Assembly (NCBI GenBank): GCA_030149285.1
Contig: JASBRU010000003.1
Location: 250,001 to 314,000, forward strand
Source of the DNA: Flavobacteriales bacterium
GTDB lineage: Bacteria; Bacteroidota; Bacteroidia; Flavobacteriales; JASBRU01
DNA length: 64,000 nucleotides
Direction of reading: 5' to 3'
Position 1 is the first letter of the stretch, and the number at the start of each line of letters is the position of its first letter. Shown here one piece after another: positions 56,330-64,000 of the stretch. The notes under the pieces were generated by a model. The model was not told the origin of the DNA. It made no database searches and saw only the letters and a program-made list of their open reading frames with translations. The position numbers and the translations under genes are program-made.

Positions 56330-57981
56330 AGTTTAATCAATTTAAACTTATGGTAGCGAAGCATACAATTGTATGTATTGCGATACCCTCCGTCCTCTAC
56401 TTTTTGAAAATCAAAGCCGGTGTTTATTTCTTCCGCTTTGATGTAGTCAAGAGATGGTATTACATTGCCATAAACCTTTAAAAGGTTTAAAAAGTAATAA
56501 CTTACATCAAAACCTTGTAACGCAAATACTGATGGCTCTGTGAGGTTTAGCTGACGATACTTATTGATAAAGCATATGGTAGCAGTGTCTGTATAGTTGG
56601 TATTAGTATTAGATGGTGTATGTAGGTTAAGGTTTACAAAATATCGGTTCTCAATGGTCTCTACATTTCTAAGCTTAGACAATCCATATAAAAATACATT
56701 ACTACTATCGGCATAATCATTCATCTTTGTAAATAAATCAGACATAAACACCTGATCTTTAGATGGAATAACAAATATATTTTTACGGTCTTTCTCCATC
56801 ATTTGCAGCACCTTTGCTTTATCAATTCGTTCTGTCTTTACAATGTACTCTTGAATTGAAATAACAGAATCAGATTGCGTAAGCAAATTAGATTTTAGGC
56901 TCTCCAAACTATTCTTTTCTTCCTCTATATTCTGGCATAGCAAAATTATATTGTCTTTAGCATAATTTGCATTAATATGATTAGCTATTGCTAATAACTC
57001 CGCATCCTTGCTTGGTAAAACCTGTATTAAGTTGGTTCTCTTTTCTGTAAAATCATTATTAGCAAAAGGAGAAACAACTGGTATATTATCTTTTTGTAGT
57101 GCTTCTGCCACCATTTCTACACTACTGGCAAACAACGGACCTATTACTAAGTCCATGGTTTCAAACTCAGGCTTACTTATTATTTCATTAATGGTTTTCT
57201 TATTATTATCTGTATCATATACATGTAAGTTTACTGTAAGACCTTGTTTTACTAAACTATCTACAGCAATTTGCAACCCTGCATAAAACTCTAATGCTAC
57301 TTTTGAGCGATTGTATATCTGTTCATCCTCTCCAAATTCAGTATTAAACTCTATAGTATCATTTTGATTTAAATACAGTGGTAACATAACTGCCACATTA
57401 TACTCTCTTATCTCCTTTACAGTGTCTGGTAAATGAGCTGCTTTAAGGGTATCTTTTTTAGATTTAAATAAGAAGTCTAATAAGCTAGGCTCATCTTCTT
57501 CTACTTCTGTGGCTTTTTCTTCAACTTCAGGAGTAATTGTTTTAACCGTTAGCTTTTTCTTACGGATTTTTATAACCTGACCAACTTTTAAACCATCTTC
57601 TAACTCTGGGTTTAGCTCAATAAGCTCTTCTTGGGTAACATCATACATCACCTTTAATCTGTAAAAGGTTTGTTGTGGTTCTACTGTATGTAGCACATAC
57701 AGTACACTATCAGGCAAGGTATTATCAATGGTTGGTTTCGGCTTATTGGGTAAAATTAAAACGGTTCCATTTTTAAGCTCATCTACCTTTACATCCGGAT
57801 TTAGGTTTAGTATCTCATCTACTGTTACATCATATAGTTTAGAGATACTGTATAGCGTCTGCTCTTCTTCTACAGTATGAATACGGTACTTCTTTTTACT
57901 GGTATCGTCTTGTGCGTTCACAAAAAATGAACATAGCAACAAAAGGCCAGTAACAAAAAACTTAGCTATATACTTGGTCAT
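56326..57981 (-). CDS. LysM and periplasmic-binding-like (PBP1) exported protein
   Basis: The track starts at 58047; I choose the ATG at 57981 (MTKYIAKFFVTGLLLLCSFFVNAQ), a clean signal peptide 16 bases after guaA. Two LysM domains follow at about 32-78 (RIHTVEEEQTLYSISKLYDV) and 92-140 (LHTVEPQQTFYRLKVMYDV). From about 190 a type-1 periplasmic-binding fold is seen (NVAVMLPLYLNQND, MDLVIGPLFASSVEMVAEAL, NIPVVSPFANNDF), as in branched-chain amino-acid receptors. 551 aa. LysM should bind peptidoglycan; ligand of the receptor domain unknown. Overlaps the convergent ATPase gene by four bases. Confidence 0.83.
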   Translation of the reverse strand: MTKYIAKFFVTGLLLLCSFFVNAQDDTSKKKYRIHTVEEEQTLYSISKLYDVTVDEILNLNPDVKVDELKNGTVLILPNKPKPTIDNTLPDSVLYVLHTVEPQQTFYRLKVMYDVTQEELIELNPELEDGLKVGQVIKIRKKKLTVKTITPEVEEKATEVEEDEPSLLDFLFKSKKDTLKAAHLPDTVKEIREYNVAVMLPLYLNQNDTIEFNTEFGEDEQIYNRSKVALEFYAGLQIAVDSLVKQGLTVNLHVYDTDNNKKTINEIISKPEFETMDLVIGPLFASSVEMVAEALQKDNIPVVSPFANNDFTEKRTNLIQVLPSKDAELLAIANHINANYAKDNIILLCQNIEEEKNSLESLKSNLLTQSDSVISIQEYIVKTERIDKAKVLQMMEKDRKNIFVIPSKDQVFMSDLFTKMNDYADSSNVFLYGLSKLRNVETIENRYFVNLNLHTPSNTNTNYTDTATICFINKYRQLNLTEPSVFALQGFDVSYYFLNLLKVYGNVIPSLDYIKAEEINTGFDFQKVEDGGYRNTYNCMLRYHKFKLIKL

Positions 57982-57997
57982 GTGATAAATATAGTAA

Positions 57998-59527
57998 TTA
58001 TTCCCACTCAATTGTGGCAGGTGGCTTAGAGCTAATATCGTATACAACTCTATTAACGCCTTTTACATTGTTTATTATCTTATTAGATACTTTTGCCAAA
58101 AACTCATAAGGCAAGTGTACCCAATCTGCAGTCATACCATCAGTAGACTCTACTGCTCTTAGCGCAACTACTTTTTCATAAGTACGTTCATCGCCCATAA
58201 CTCCTACAGAGTTTACCGGTAATAACATTGCTCCGGCCTGCCATACATCATCATACAAACCTGCTTCTCGCAAGCCATTAATAAAGATATAATCTACCTC
58301 TTGCAAAATGCGTACCTTTTCGGCAGTAATGTCTCCTAAAATACGAATAGCTAAGCCCGGTCCTGGGAATGGATGACGACCTAATAAGCTTTCTGATATT
58401 CCCATTGTACGCCCTACTCTTCTTACCTCATCCTTAAATAATGTATTTAAAGGCTCTACAACTTTCAATTTCATAAAGTCAGGCAAACCACCTACATTAT
58501 GATGTGATTTAATAGTAGCTGATGGTCCTTTTACAGATACCGATTCAATTATATCCGGATAGATAGTACCTTGAGCTAACCATTTTACATTTTCTATTTG
58601 ATGTGCTTCCTCATCAAAAACCTCAATAAATACTCTACCAATGATTTTTCGTTTGGTTTCAGGGTCAGATACATCTGCTAATTGGCTGTAAAACTTATCT
58701 TTAGCATTTACGCCTTTTACATTTAAACCCATTCCTTTATATTGCTCCAATACGCTTTCAAATTCATCTTTACGAAGCAATCCATTATCTACAAATATGG
58801 CATATAAATTATCGCCAATTGCTTTTTGTAATAGCACAGCAGCAACAGTAGAGTCTACACCACCAGATAAACCTAATACTACTTTATCATTACCTAGCTT
58901 TTCTTTCAATTCAGCAACGGTAGAGTCTACAAAAGAGTCCGGTGTCCAGTCTTGGCTACAACCGCAAATTTCTACTACAAAGTTTTGCAATAAGGTTTTA
59001 CCATCTGTAGAATGGTATACCTCTGGGTGAAATTGAATAGCATACGTCTCCTCGCCATTTATACTATACGCAGCACATTCTACATCTTCTGTGCTAGCTA
59101 CAATCTCATAATTATCAGGCAGTTTCTCTATTGTATCACCATGTGACATCCACACTTGAGAACCTACAGGAACACCTTTTAGTAACGCATTATCATTATG
59201 AACCATACTTAAGTTAGCACGACCATACTCACGCTTATTAGATGGCATTACTTCGCCACCATAATGTTGAGCCATAAATTGTGCTCCATAGCATACACCA
59301 AGTAATGGTAACTTGCCTTTAATGTCAGATAAATCCGGAACAGGTGCCTTTTCATCTCTTACAGAGAACGGGCTACCAGAAAGGATAACTCCTTTTACAT
59401 CTTCTGTGATTTCCGGGAAATGATTGAATGGGTGAATTTCACAATAAACATTAAGCTCTCTTACTCTACGAGCAATTAGTTGTGTATACTGCGAACCAAA
59501 ATCGAGGATGAGAATTTTTTCTTGCAT
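57998..59527 (-). CDS. guaA: GMP synthase (glutamine-hydrolysing)
   Basis: Converts XMP to GMP. The class I glutamine amidotransferase domain has [15 protein letters not shown] with the catalytic Cys near residue 80 and the His in [11 protein letters not shown]. The ATP-pyrophosphatase loop is [15 protein letters not shown] near 225, and the dimerisation domain ends [15 protein letters not shown] at 59527 ([14 protein letters not shown]) is preferred over the TTG six bases earlier; 509 aa, full length. Confidence 0.97.
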   Translation of the reverse strand: MQEKILILDFGSQYTQLIARRVRELNVYCEIHPFNHFPEITEDVKGVILSGSPFSVRDEKAPVPDLSDIKGKLPLLGVCYGAQFMAQHYGGEVMPSNKREYGRANLSMVHNDNALLKGVPVGSQVWMSHGDTIEKLPDNYEIVASTEDVECAAYSINGEETYAIQFHPEVYHSTDGKTLLQNFVVEICGCSQDWTPDSFVDSTVAELKEKLGNDKVVLGLSGGVDSTVAAVLLQKAIGDNLYAIFVDNGLLRKDEFESVLEQYKGMGLNVKGVNAKDKFYSQLADVSDPETKRKIIGRVFIEVFDEEAHQIENVKWLAQGTIYPDIIESVSVKGPSATIKSHHNVGGLPDFMKLKVVEPLNTLFKDEVRRVGRTMGISESLLGRHPFPGPGLAIRILGDITAEKVRILQEVDYIFINGLREAGLYDDVWQAGAMLLPVNSVGVMGDERTYEKVVALRAVESTDGMTADWVHLPYEFLAKVSNKIINNVKGVNRVVYDISSKPPATIEWE

Positions 59528-59530
59528 GCG

Positions 59531-59538
59531 CAAAAATA
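59531..59538 (-). promoter_or_regulatory. guaA -7 box three bases from the start codon
   Basis: The minus strand reads TATTTTTG-CGC-ATG. A transcript from this box would begin at or within the start codon. The -33 region is not TTTG-like. Confidence 0.5.
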
Positions 59539-59590
59539 CTATTTGTATTGAATATAGCCAGCGAAATTATAAGAGGTTTTTTAACTATTA

Positions 59591-60361
59591 TTAGATAATA
59601 CCTATACCTAATAAAATTGCTAAAGCAATCATCATTATCCCTACTACTATTTGTACAGTACGAATAGTGATTTTATGCATTACCTTTTTACCGATGTATG
59701 CCCCTATAAATGCTGATGCTGTAGCTATAACTAAGGGTTGCCAATTATCCGTAATTCCTGTTGAAGTCATTCGGGCAAAGTAAACTGGTAGTCTAGTAAA
59801 GTCTACCAGTACTGCAATAGCTACTCCTGTAGCAATAAACATTTCTTTTGTTAAGCCTGCTTTTATTAAAAACATAGTACGTAATGCCCCTTGGTGTCCA
59901 GAGAGCCCTCCAAAAAATCCACTAATGGCGCCACCGGGTAATAAATACTTCTTTTTAAACGAAAAAGTTTTAATTGTAGGCACTAACTCTGTTATAGCAA
60001 AGAATATCATCAATACAGCAACAACTAGCTTTATTGGGGTAATTAGATAAATGTGTTCTCCATAACTCCATGAATGAATAACCGATAGATCCTCTAAACG
60101 CAATAACAGTTTAGCCCCAAAAAAAGCACCTAATATACCGGGAACACCAAACCACAATAAAGTTTTTCTATCTACATACGTATAGAGCAAACCAATTTTA
60201 AAAACATTATTGAGTAAGTGTACGATACCTGTAAGGGCTATAGCCACTTCTACAGGAAAGAATAAAATAAATACTGGCGTAAGAATAGTGCCTAAGCCAA
60301 AACCCGATATAAGTGTAAGCAGTGATGCTAAAAGGGCGGCTATAGCTATAATTATCTCCAT
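59591..60361 (-). CDS. TauE/SafE-family membrane transporter
   Basis: A 256-aa protein with about eight hydrophobic helices in two repeats. The first repeat begins IAALLASLLTLISGFGLGTILTP and the second has PGGAISGFFGGLSGHQGALR, which match the TauE/SafE permease signature (FxGGxxGHxG). Members export sulfoacetate, sulfite or other small anions; the substrate is unknown here. The ATG directly follows the bshC stop (TAG-ATG), so the two are co-translated. A role in sulfur metabolism beside bacillithiol synthesis is only inference. Confidence 0.82.
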   Translation of the reverse strand: MEIIIAIAALLASLLTLISGFGLGTILTPVFILFFPVEVAIALTGIVHLLNNVFKIGLLYTYVDRKTLLWFGVPGILGAFFGAKLLLRLEDLSVIHSWSYGEHIYLITPIKLVVAVLMIFFAITELVPTIKTFSFKKKYLLPGGAISGFFGGLSGHQGALRTMFLIKAGLTKEMFIATGVAIAVLVDFTRLPVYFARMTSTGITDNWQPLVIATASAFIGAYIGKKVMHKITIRTVQIVVGIMMIALAILLGIGII

Positions 60362-61966
60362 CTATTCTTCTGTGAGAACTGTAAATTTTAGTTCAAGTGG
60401 GTTTAAATTTTTCAGCAATGAATTTATAAACTCTTCGCCATATTCCAAGTAAAAAGGAATTAAATTATCATGTCGTTCTTGTAAAGAACCATTCGGAAAT
60501 AACTCATGCTTTATAGCTCGTACACGCTCTACTTCATCTCCTAACCTTCTTTTTTCTGCTTTCAGCAAGCGCTTTTCTAAATTCTTTAAACCCTTAGTTT
60601 GCTTGGTATGTTGTGCTTTTACAGCACCGATAAAGCTCTTATCTGTTCTTTCGGCTATCTTCTCCATATCAGAGAACATATTCTCTAGCATTTTGTGATA
60701 CTCATCAAACTCCAATTTTTCATTAGAATTGTTAGCTACATAATGTTTTACCAATTCTTCTTCTTTCAAGAAAATGGAATCTGTAATGCCTAGTTTCTCC
60801 AGTTTCTGCCCTTGGCTTTTATTGATCCATAAAACAGAGTCTCTAGCCATTATAAATGGAAATGGTACTTTATAATAATCAAATACACCCTTTAGCTGAC
60901 ACCAATAAGCAACCTCTGCCCCACCACCTATATATGCTATATTAGGTAATATCATCTCTTGATATAAGGGTCTAAGAATTACGTTTGGACTAAATCGCTC
61001 GGGATAAGAGTCTATCTCTTTTTCTAATTCTTCTTTTGTGAACGAAATACTTGTTCCTACTACTTTATACTGATCTCTCTCAAAAACAATACGTTCTCTT
61101 ACTTCATCAGTCAAGTAAAACAAGTTAATTTCTCTTGGGCTTACTTGCTCCTTGTATCTTTCTATAAAGCCTTTGGTTGTCTCTGTAACCTTTGCATGTG
61201 AAGTCTGTTTAAACAACTCATCTTTCACAACCGGAATAAATGCTTGCTTAAGTTGTGCAGCATCTGCATCAATAATTACTAAGCCGTGAGCACCAAAAAG
61301 TTCATGTACTATATATCTAGTCGCATCTGCATAATTATTATGCTTGGTATAAGCTCTTTCTAATAAATCTATCAATTCATCAGTACGGTATTGCTTACCT
61401 AGTACAGACTTTAATTCTGCTATTACTTTATCTAAACCTTCGGTAGAAAATCGCCCAACAGCACCTGTTTGTTTTGAGTCCCAAGTTACTCTACCACCAA
61501 ATAGGTTGATATGGTTTACTTCTTCAAAATCATGATCTTCAGAAGCCATCCAAAATACCGGCACAAAATAATACGAGCCAAACTTATCCTTTAAAGTCTT
61601 CGCAAGGTTGATTGCACTCACAATCTTATAAATAAAGTAAAGCGGCCCTGTAAACAAGCTTAACTGATGGCCTGTAGTTACCGTGTAAGTATTACTATTA
61701 CCAAGCTTTTGAATATTTGCTAGAGATGCCTCGATTGAAACTGTAGGATTTTGTATTTGGCTGTATTGTTCTTGTAATACCTCTACTAATACCTCTCTAT
61801 TAATAGGGTCTTTAGCTTTTTCTTGTAGTTGGGTTTCAAACTCCTCTAGTTGAGGAAAACGATTATAAAAAGGTTTTAAAAATGGGTCTTTATTAAGGTA
61901 ATCGGCTATAAATGATGAGAAATAGCCCGTTTCTTTAAATGGTATGGAATGTTTTTTCAACAGCAT
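60362..61966 (-). CDS. bshC: Bacillithiol biosynthesis cysteine-adding enzyme BshC
   Basis: Adds cysteine to glucosaminyl-malate, the last step of bacillithiol synthesis, so the cell probably uses bacillithiol as its major low-molecular-weight thiol. The N-terminal part has VTTGHQLSLFTGPLYFIYKI, followed by FWMASEDHDFEEVNHINLF and the nucleotide-binding-like GGGAEVAYWCQLKGVF. A C-terminal coiled coil is present. 534 aa is the usual length. It overlaps rimO by ten bases. bshA and bshB are not in this window. Confidence 0.92.
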   Translation of the reverse strand: MLLKKHSIPFKETGYFSSFIADYLNKDPFLKPFYNRFPQLEEFETQLQEKAKDPINREVLVEVLQEQYSQIQNPTVSIEASLANIQKLGNSNTYTVTTGHQLSLFTGPLYFIYKIVSAINLAKTLKDKFGSYYFVPVFWMASEDHDFEEVNHINLFGGRVTWDSKQTGAVGRFSTEGLDKVIAELKSVLGKQYRTDELIDLLERAYTKHNNYADATRYIVHELFGAHGLVIIDADAAQLKQAFIPVVKDELFKQTSHAKVTETTKGFIERYKEQVSPREINLFYLTDEVRERIVFERDQYKVVGTSISFTKEELEKEIDSYPERFSPNVILRPLYQEMILPNIAYIGGGAEVAYWCQLKGVFDYYKVPFPFIMARDSVLWINKSQGQKLEKLGITDSIFLKEEELVKHYVANNSNEKLEFDEYHKMLENMFSDMEKIAERTDKSFIGAVKAQHTKQTKGLKNLEKRLLKAEKRRLGDEVERVRAIKHELFPNGSLQERHDNLIPFYLEYGEEFINSLLKNLNPLELKFTVLTEE

Positions 61967-63276
61967 TCTTCTTCAGTTGGTATTCCATGCAAGTCATATT
62001 CACCTGCATCTGTAATTTTTACATTCACAAAACTCCCAAGAGGCATATAATGTTCTCTGGCGTCTACAAGCACTTCATTATCAACATCCGGAGAATCAAA
62101 TTCTGTACGCCCCACAAAGTATTCACCATCTTTTCTATCAAACAATACTTTAAATACCTTACCTACTTTCTCTTCATTTAGTTCTAAAGAAATACTTTGC
62201 TGAACTTCCATTATTTGGTTTGCTCTATCTTGCTTTACATCTTCAGGTACATCGTCCTCTAAATTGTAAGCATGGGTATTCTCTTCATGAGAGTAAGTAA
62301 ATACACCTAAACGATCAAAACGCATTTCTCTTACCCACTCTTTCATCGTTTCAAAATCCTCTTCAGTCTCACCTGGGTAACCTACAATTAAAGTAGTACG
62401 GATGGCCATACCGGGTACAGCTTCCTTAAACTGCTGTAATAGCTTTGTAGTTTTTTCTTTTGTTGTACCCCTGCGCATAGATTTTAGCACTGAATCTGCT
62501 ATATGCTGTAATGGAATATCTATATAATTACAGATATTCTTTTTCTCTTTCATTACCTCTAACACATCCATAGGAAAACCTGTAGGGAATGCATAATGCA
62601 GGCGTATCCATTCTATACCTTCTACATCAGATAATGATCTTAGTAAATCAGCTAATTTGCGCTCTTTATATAAGTCTAATCCGTAATAGGTTAAGTCTTG
62701 TGCTATTAATATCAGCTCTTTGGTTCCATTAGCGGCTAACTTCTTAGCCTCAGTAACCAACTCTTCAATTGGTTTAGAAAGGTGTTTACCTCTCATTAAT
62801 GGTATTGCACAGAAAGAACAAGGTCTGTCACAACCCTCAGCTATCTTTAAATATGCATAATGTCTTGGTGTTGTGGTTAAGCGCTCCCCTACTAACTCAT
62901 GCTTATAATCTGCGCCTAAGGCCTTAAGCAATAATGGTAAATCTCTTGTACCAAAGTATTGGTCTACATCCGGTATTTCCTTTTCCAAATCCGGCTTATA
63001 GCGTTCAGACAAACAACCCGTAACAAATAACTGATCTATCTCTCCGCTTTGCTTTTTATCAGCATAAGCCAGTATAGTGTTAACAGACTCTTCTTTCGCA
63101 TTATCTATAAAACCACAAGTGTTAACCACAATAATGTTACCTCCTGCAGCCTCGTGCACTACATCCTTACCATTGGCTTTTAACTGCCCCATTAATACCT
63201 CCGAATCGTAGATATTTTTAGAGCAACCAAGGGTTACTACATTAATCTTATTTTTTTTGAGTGTCTTAGTACGCAT
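61957..63276 (-). CDS. rimO: Ribosomal protein S12 methylthiotransferase RimO
   Basis: Radical-SAM enzyme adding a methylthio group to Asp of ribosomal protein S12. The UPF0004 domain has NVVTLGCSKNIYDSEVLMG. The radical-SAM cluster motif CDRPCSFCAIPLMRGKH (CxxxCxxC) is near residue 148. The C-terminal TRAM domain ends GEYDLHGIPTEEECC. 439 aa fits RimO rather than MiaB. The CC C-terminus is notable but lies outside the catalytic core. Four bases downstream of ftsY. Confidence 0.94.
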   Translation of the reverse strand: MRTKTLKKNKINVVTLGCSKNIYDSEVLMGQLKANGKDVVHEAAGGNIIVVNTCGFIDNAKEESVNTILAYADKKQSGEIDQLFVTGCLSERYKPDLEKEIPDVDQYFGTRDLPLLLKALGADYKHELVGERLTTTPRHYAYLKIAEGCDRPCSFCAIPLMRGKHLSKPIEELVTEAKKLAANGTKELILIAQDLTYYGLDLYKERKLADLLRSLSDVEGIEWIRLHYAFPTGFPMDVLEVMKEKKNICNYIDIPLQHIADSVLKSMRRGTTKEKTTKLLQQFKEAVPGMAIRTTLIVGYPGETEEDFETMKEWVREMRFDRLGVFTYSHEENTHAYNLEDDVPEDVKQDRANQIMEVQQSISLELNEEKVGKVFKVLFDRKDGEYFVGRTEFDSPDVDNEVLVDAREHYMPLGSFVNVKITDAGEYDLHGIPTEEECC

Positions 63277-63280
63277 ACAA

Positions 63281-64000
63281 TTAGTTGGTCTTAAAGAAAG
63301 AATCTACAAACTCCATTTTATCAAACACCTGCAAATCTTCCATGGCTTCGCCAACACCTATGTATTTTACGGGAATTTTAAACTCATCTGATATACCTAT
63401 AACTACACCGCCTTTGGCTGTACCATCTAGCTTAGTTATCGTTAATGATGATACTTCTGTTGCTTTTGTAAACTGACGGGCTTGTTCTACAGCATTTTGC
63501 CCTGTTGAGCCATCTAATACCAACATAACCTCATGCGGTGCATCGGGTATTACCTTTTGCATTACACGTTTTATCTTAGTCAACTCGTTCATCAAGTTTA
63601 CTTTATTGTGTAAACGTCCGGCTGTATCTATAATTACTACATCTGCATTTTGCGATACTGCTGACTGTAAGGTGTCAAAAGCAACTGATGCAGGGTCTGA
63701 GCCCATAGCTTGCTTTACAATTGGTACTCCTACTCTTTCCGACCATATTACTAATTGGTCTACAGCAGCGGCTCTAAAAGTGTCTGCAGCACCTAGCACT
63801 ACACTTTTTCCTTCGCTTTTAAAACGATGTGCTAGTTTGCCTATAGTTGTGGTTTTACCAACACCATTAACGCCAACCACCATAATAACATATGGGGTTT
63901 TAGTTTCAGGTATCAGTACTTTATTATCAGTTGTTTCATTTTCAGCAAGTAAGCCAGCTATTTCTTCCTTTAGTATTTTATTGAGTTCGTCTGTACCAAA
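63281..64000 (-). CDS. ftsY: Signal recognition particle receptor FtsY (partial, N-terminus outside window)
   Basis: The track shows only 200 aa from an internal ATG at 63883. The minus-strand frame is open to the window edge, with FGTDELNKILKEEIAGLLAE and PYVIMVVGVNGVGKTTTIGK, so about 239 residues of the NG domain are present. SRP GTPase motifs are GVNGVGKTT (G1), DTFRAAAVDQL, DTAGRLHN and TKLDGTAKGG. It targets SRP-ribosome complexes to the membrane. First gene of the ftsY-rimO-bshC-tauE run seen here. Confidence 0.95.
   Translation of the reverse strand, partial: FGTDELNKILKEEIAGLLAENETTDNKVLIPETKTPYVIMVVGVNGVGKTTTIGKLAHRFKSEGKSVVLGAADTFRAAAVDQLVIWSERVGVPIVKQAMGSDPASVAFDTLQSAVSQNADVVIIDTAGRLHNKVNLMNELTKIKRVMQKVIPDAPHEVMLVLDGSTGQNAVEQARQFTKATEVSSLTITKLDGTAKGGVVIGISDEFKIPVKYIGVGEAMEDLQVFDKMEFVDSFFKTN

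Overview
The window looks like a contiguous piece of chromosome from a low-GC, probably marine or aquatic member of the Bacteroidota, most likely Flavobacteriia. The evidence is the Bacteroidota promoter signature (TTTG-N19-TAnnTTTG upstream of clpC and of the protein phosphatase gene), type IX secretion (T9SS) C-terminal sorting domains on two secreted proteins, Bacteroidota-typical families (DUF4835, DUF6913-like, S46 peptidase, DUF2911, BshC), few Shine-Dalgarno sites, and the conserved block bamD-rpoZ-coaBC-DUF4835-recN-fabI. Almost everything is ordinary core genome. No rRNA, tRNA, CRISPR array or insertion sequence was found.

Layout. 1-1228: 5' part of gyrA (minus, cut by the window edge), divergent from clpC. 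4104-6583: the lysine pair lysC-lysA. 6657-12441: the minus-strand operon bamD, rpoZ, coaBC, DUF4835, recN, fabI. 12521-14348: a metallophosphoesterase and glycosyltransferase pair with overlapping reading frames. 14514-19078: prmC, ligA, DUF6913-like, dapA, and a TfoX C-terminal-domain ORF without a usable start codon. 19116-23426: ribD, EamA exporter, YigZ and a T9SS metallopeptidase on the plus strand. 24078-27766: dnaA, a low-molecular-weight tyrosine phosphatase, an RsmI-like methylase and lplA. 27818-32572: S46 peptidase, DUF819 membrane protein and a TlpA-like lipoprotein. 32622-37496: a compact seven-gene minus-strand operon built around a ferric-reductase-like/Rieske membrane protein, with a divergent MarR regulator. 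38112-41927: VWA membrane protein, fabG and sucD.

42019-47878 is the accessory part. mnmE is followed by three short direct repeats, each encoding the MnmE C-terminus FCIGK plus a stop codon. They delimit two mini-segments (about 0.63 and 0.99 kb) carrying small lipoprotein-like genes. This looks like a tandem scar of an integration site of the kind used by SGI1-type elements at the 3' end of mnmE/trmE. A methyltransferase, a small membrane-anchored protein behind a perfect 22-bp palindrome, and a SulP transporter follow.

47949-64000 returns to housekeeping and surface functions: LamG/T9SS protein, acyltransferase, DUF2911, serine hydrolase, OsmC, a VWA/AAA+ pair with an unusual P-loop, then the minus-strand run ftsY (partial), rimO, bshC, tauE-like, guaA and a LysM/periplasmic-binding lipoprotein-like protein.

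The genes most worth a second look are the mnmE att-like array with its cargo, the start-less TfoX ORF, the Rieske/ferric-reductase operon, and the set of -7 boxes lying only a few bases from start codons, which suggest leaderless mRNAs.
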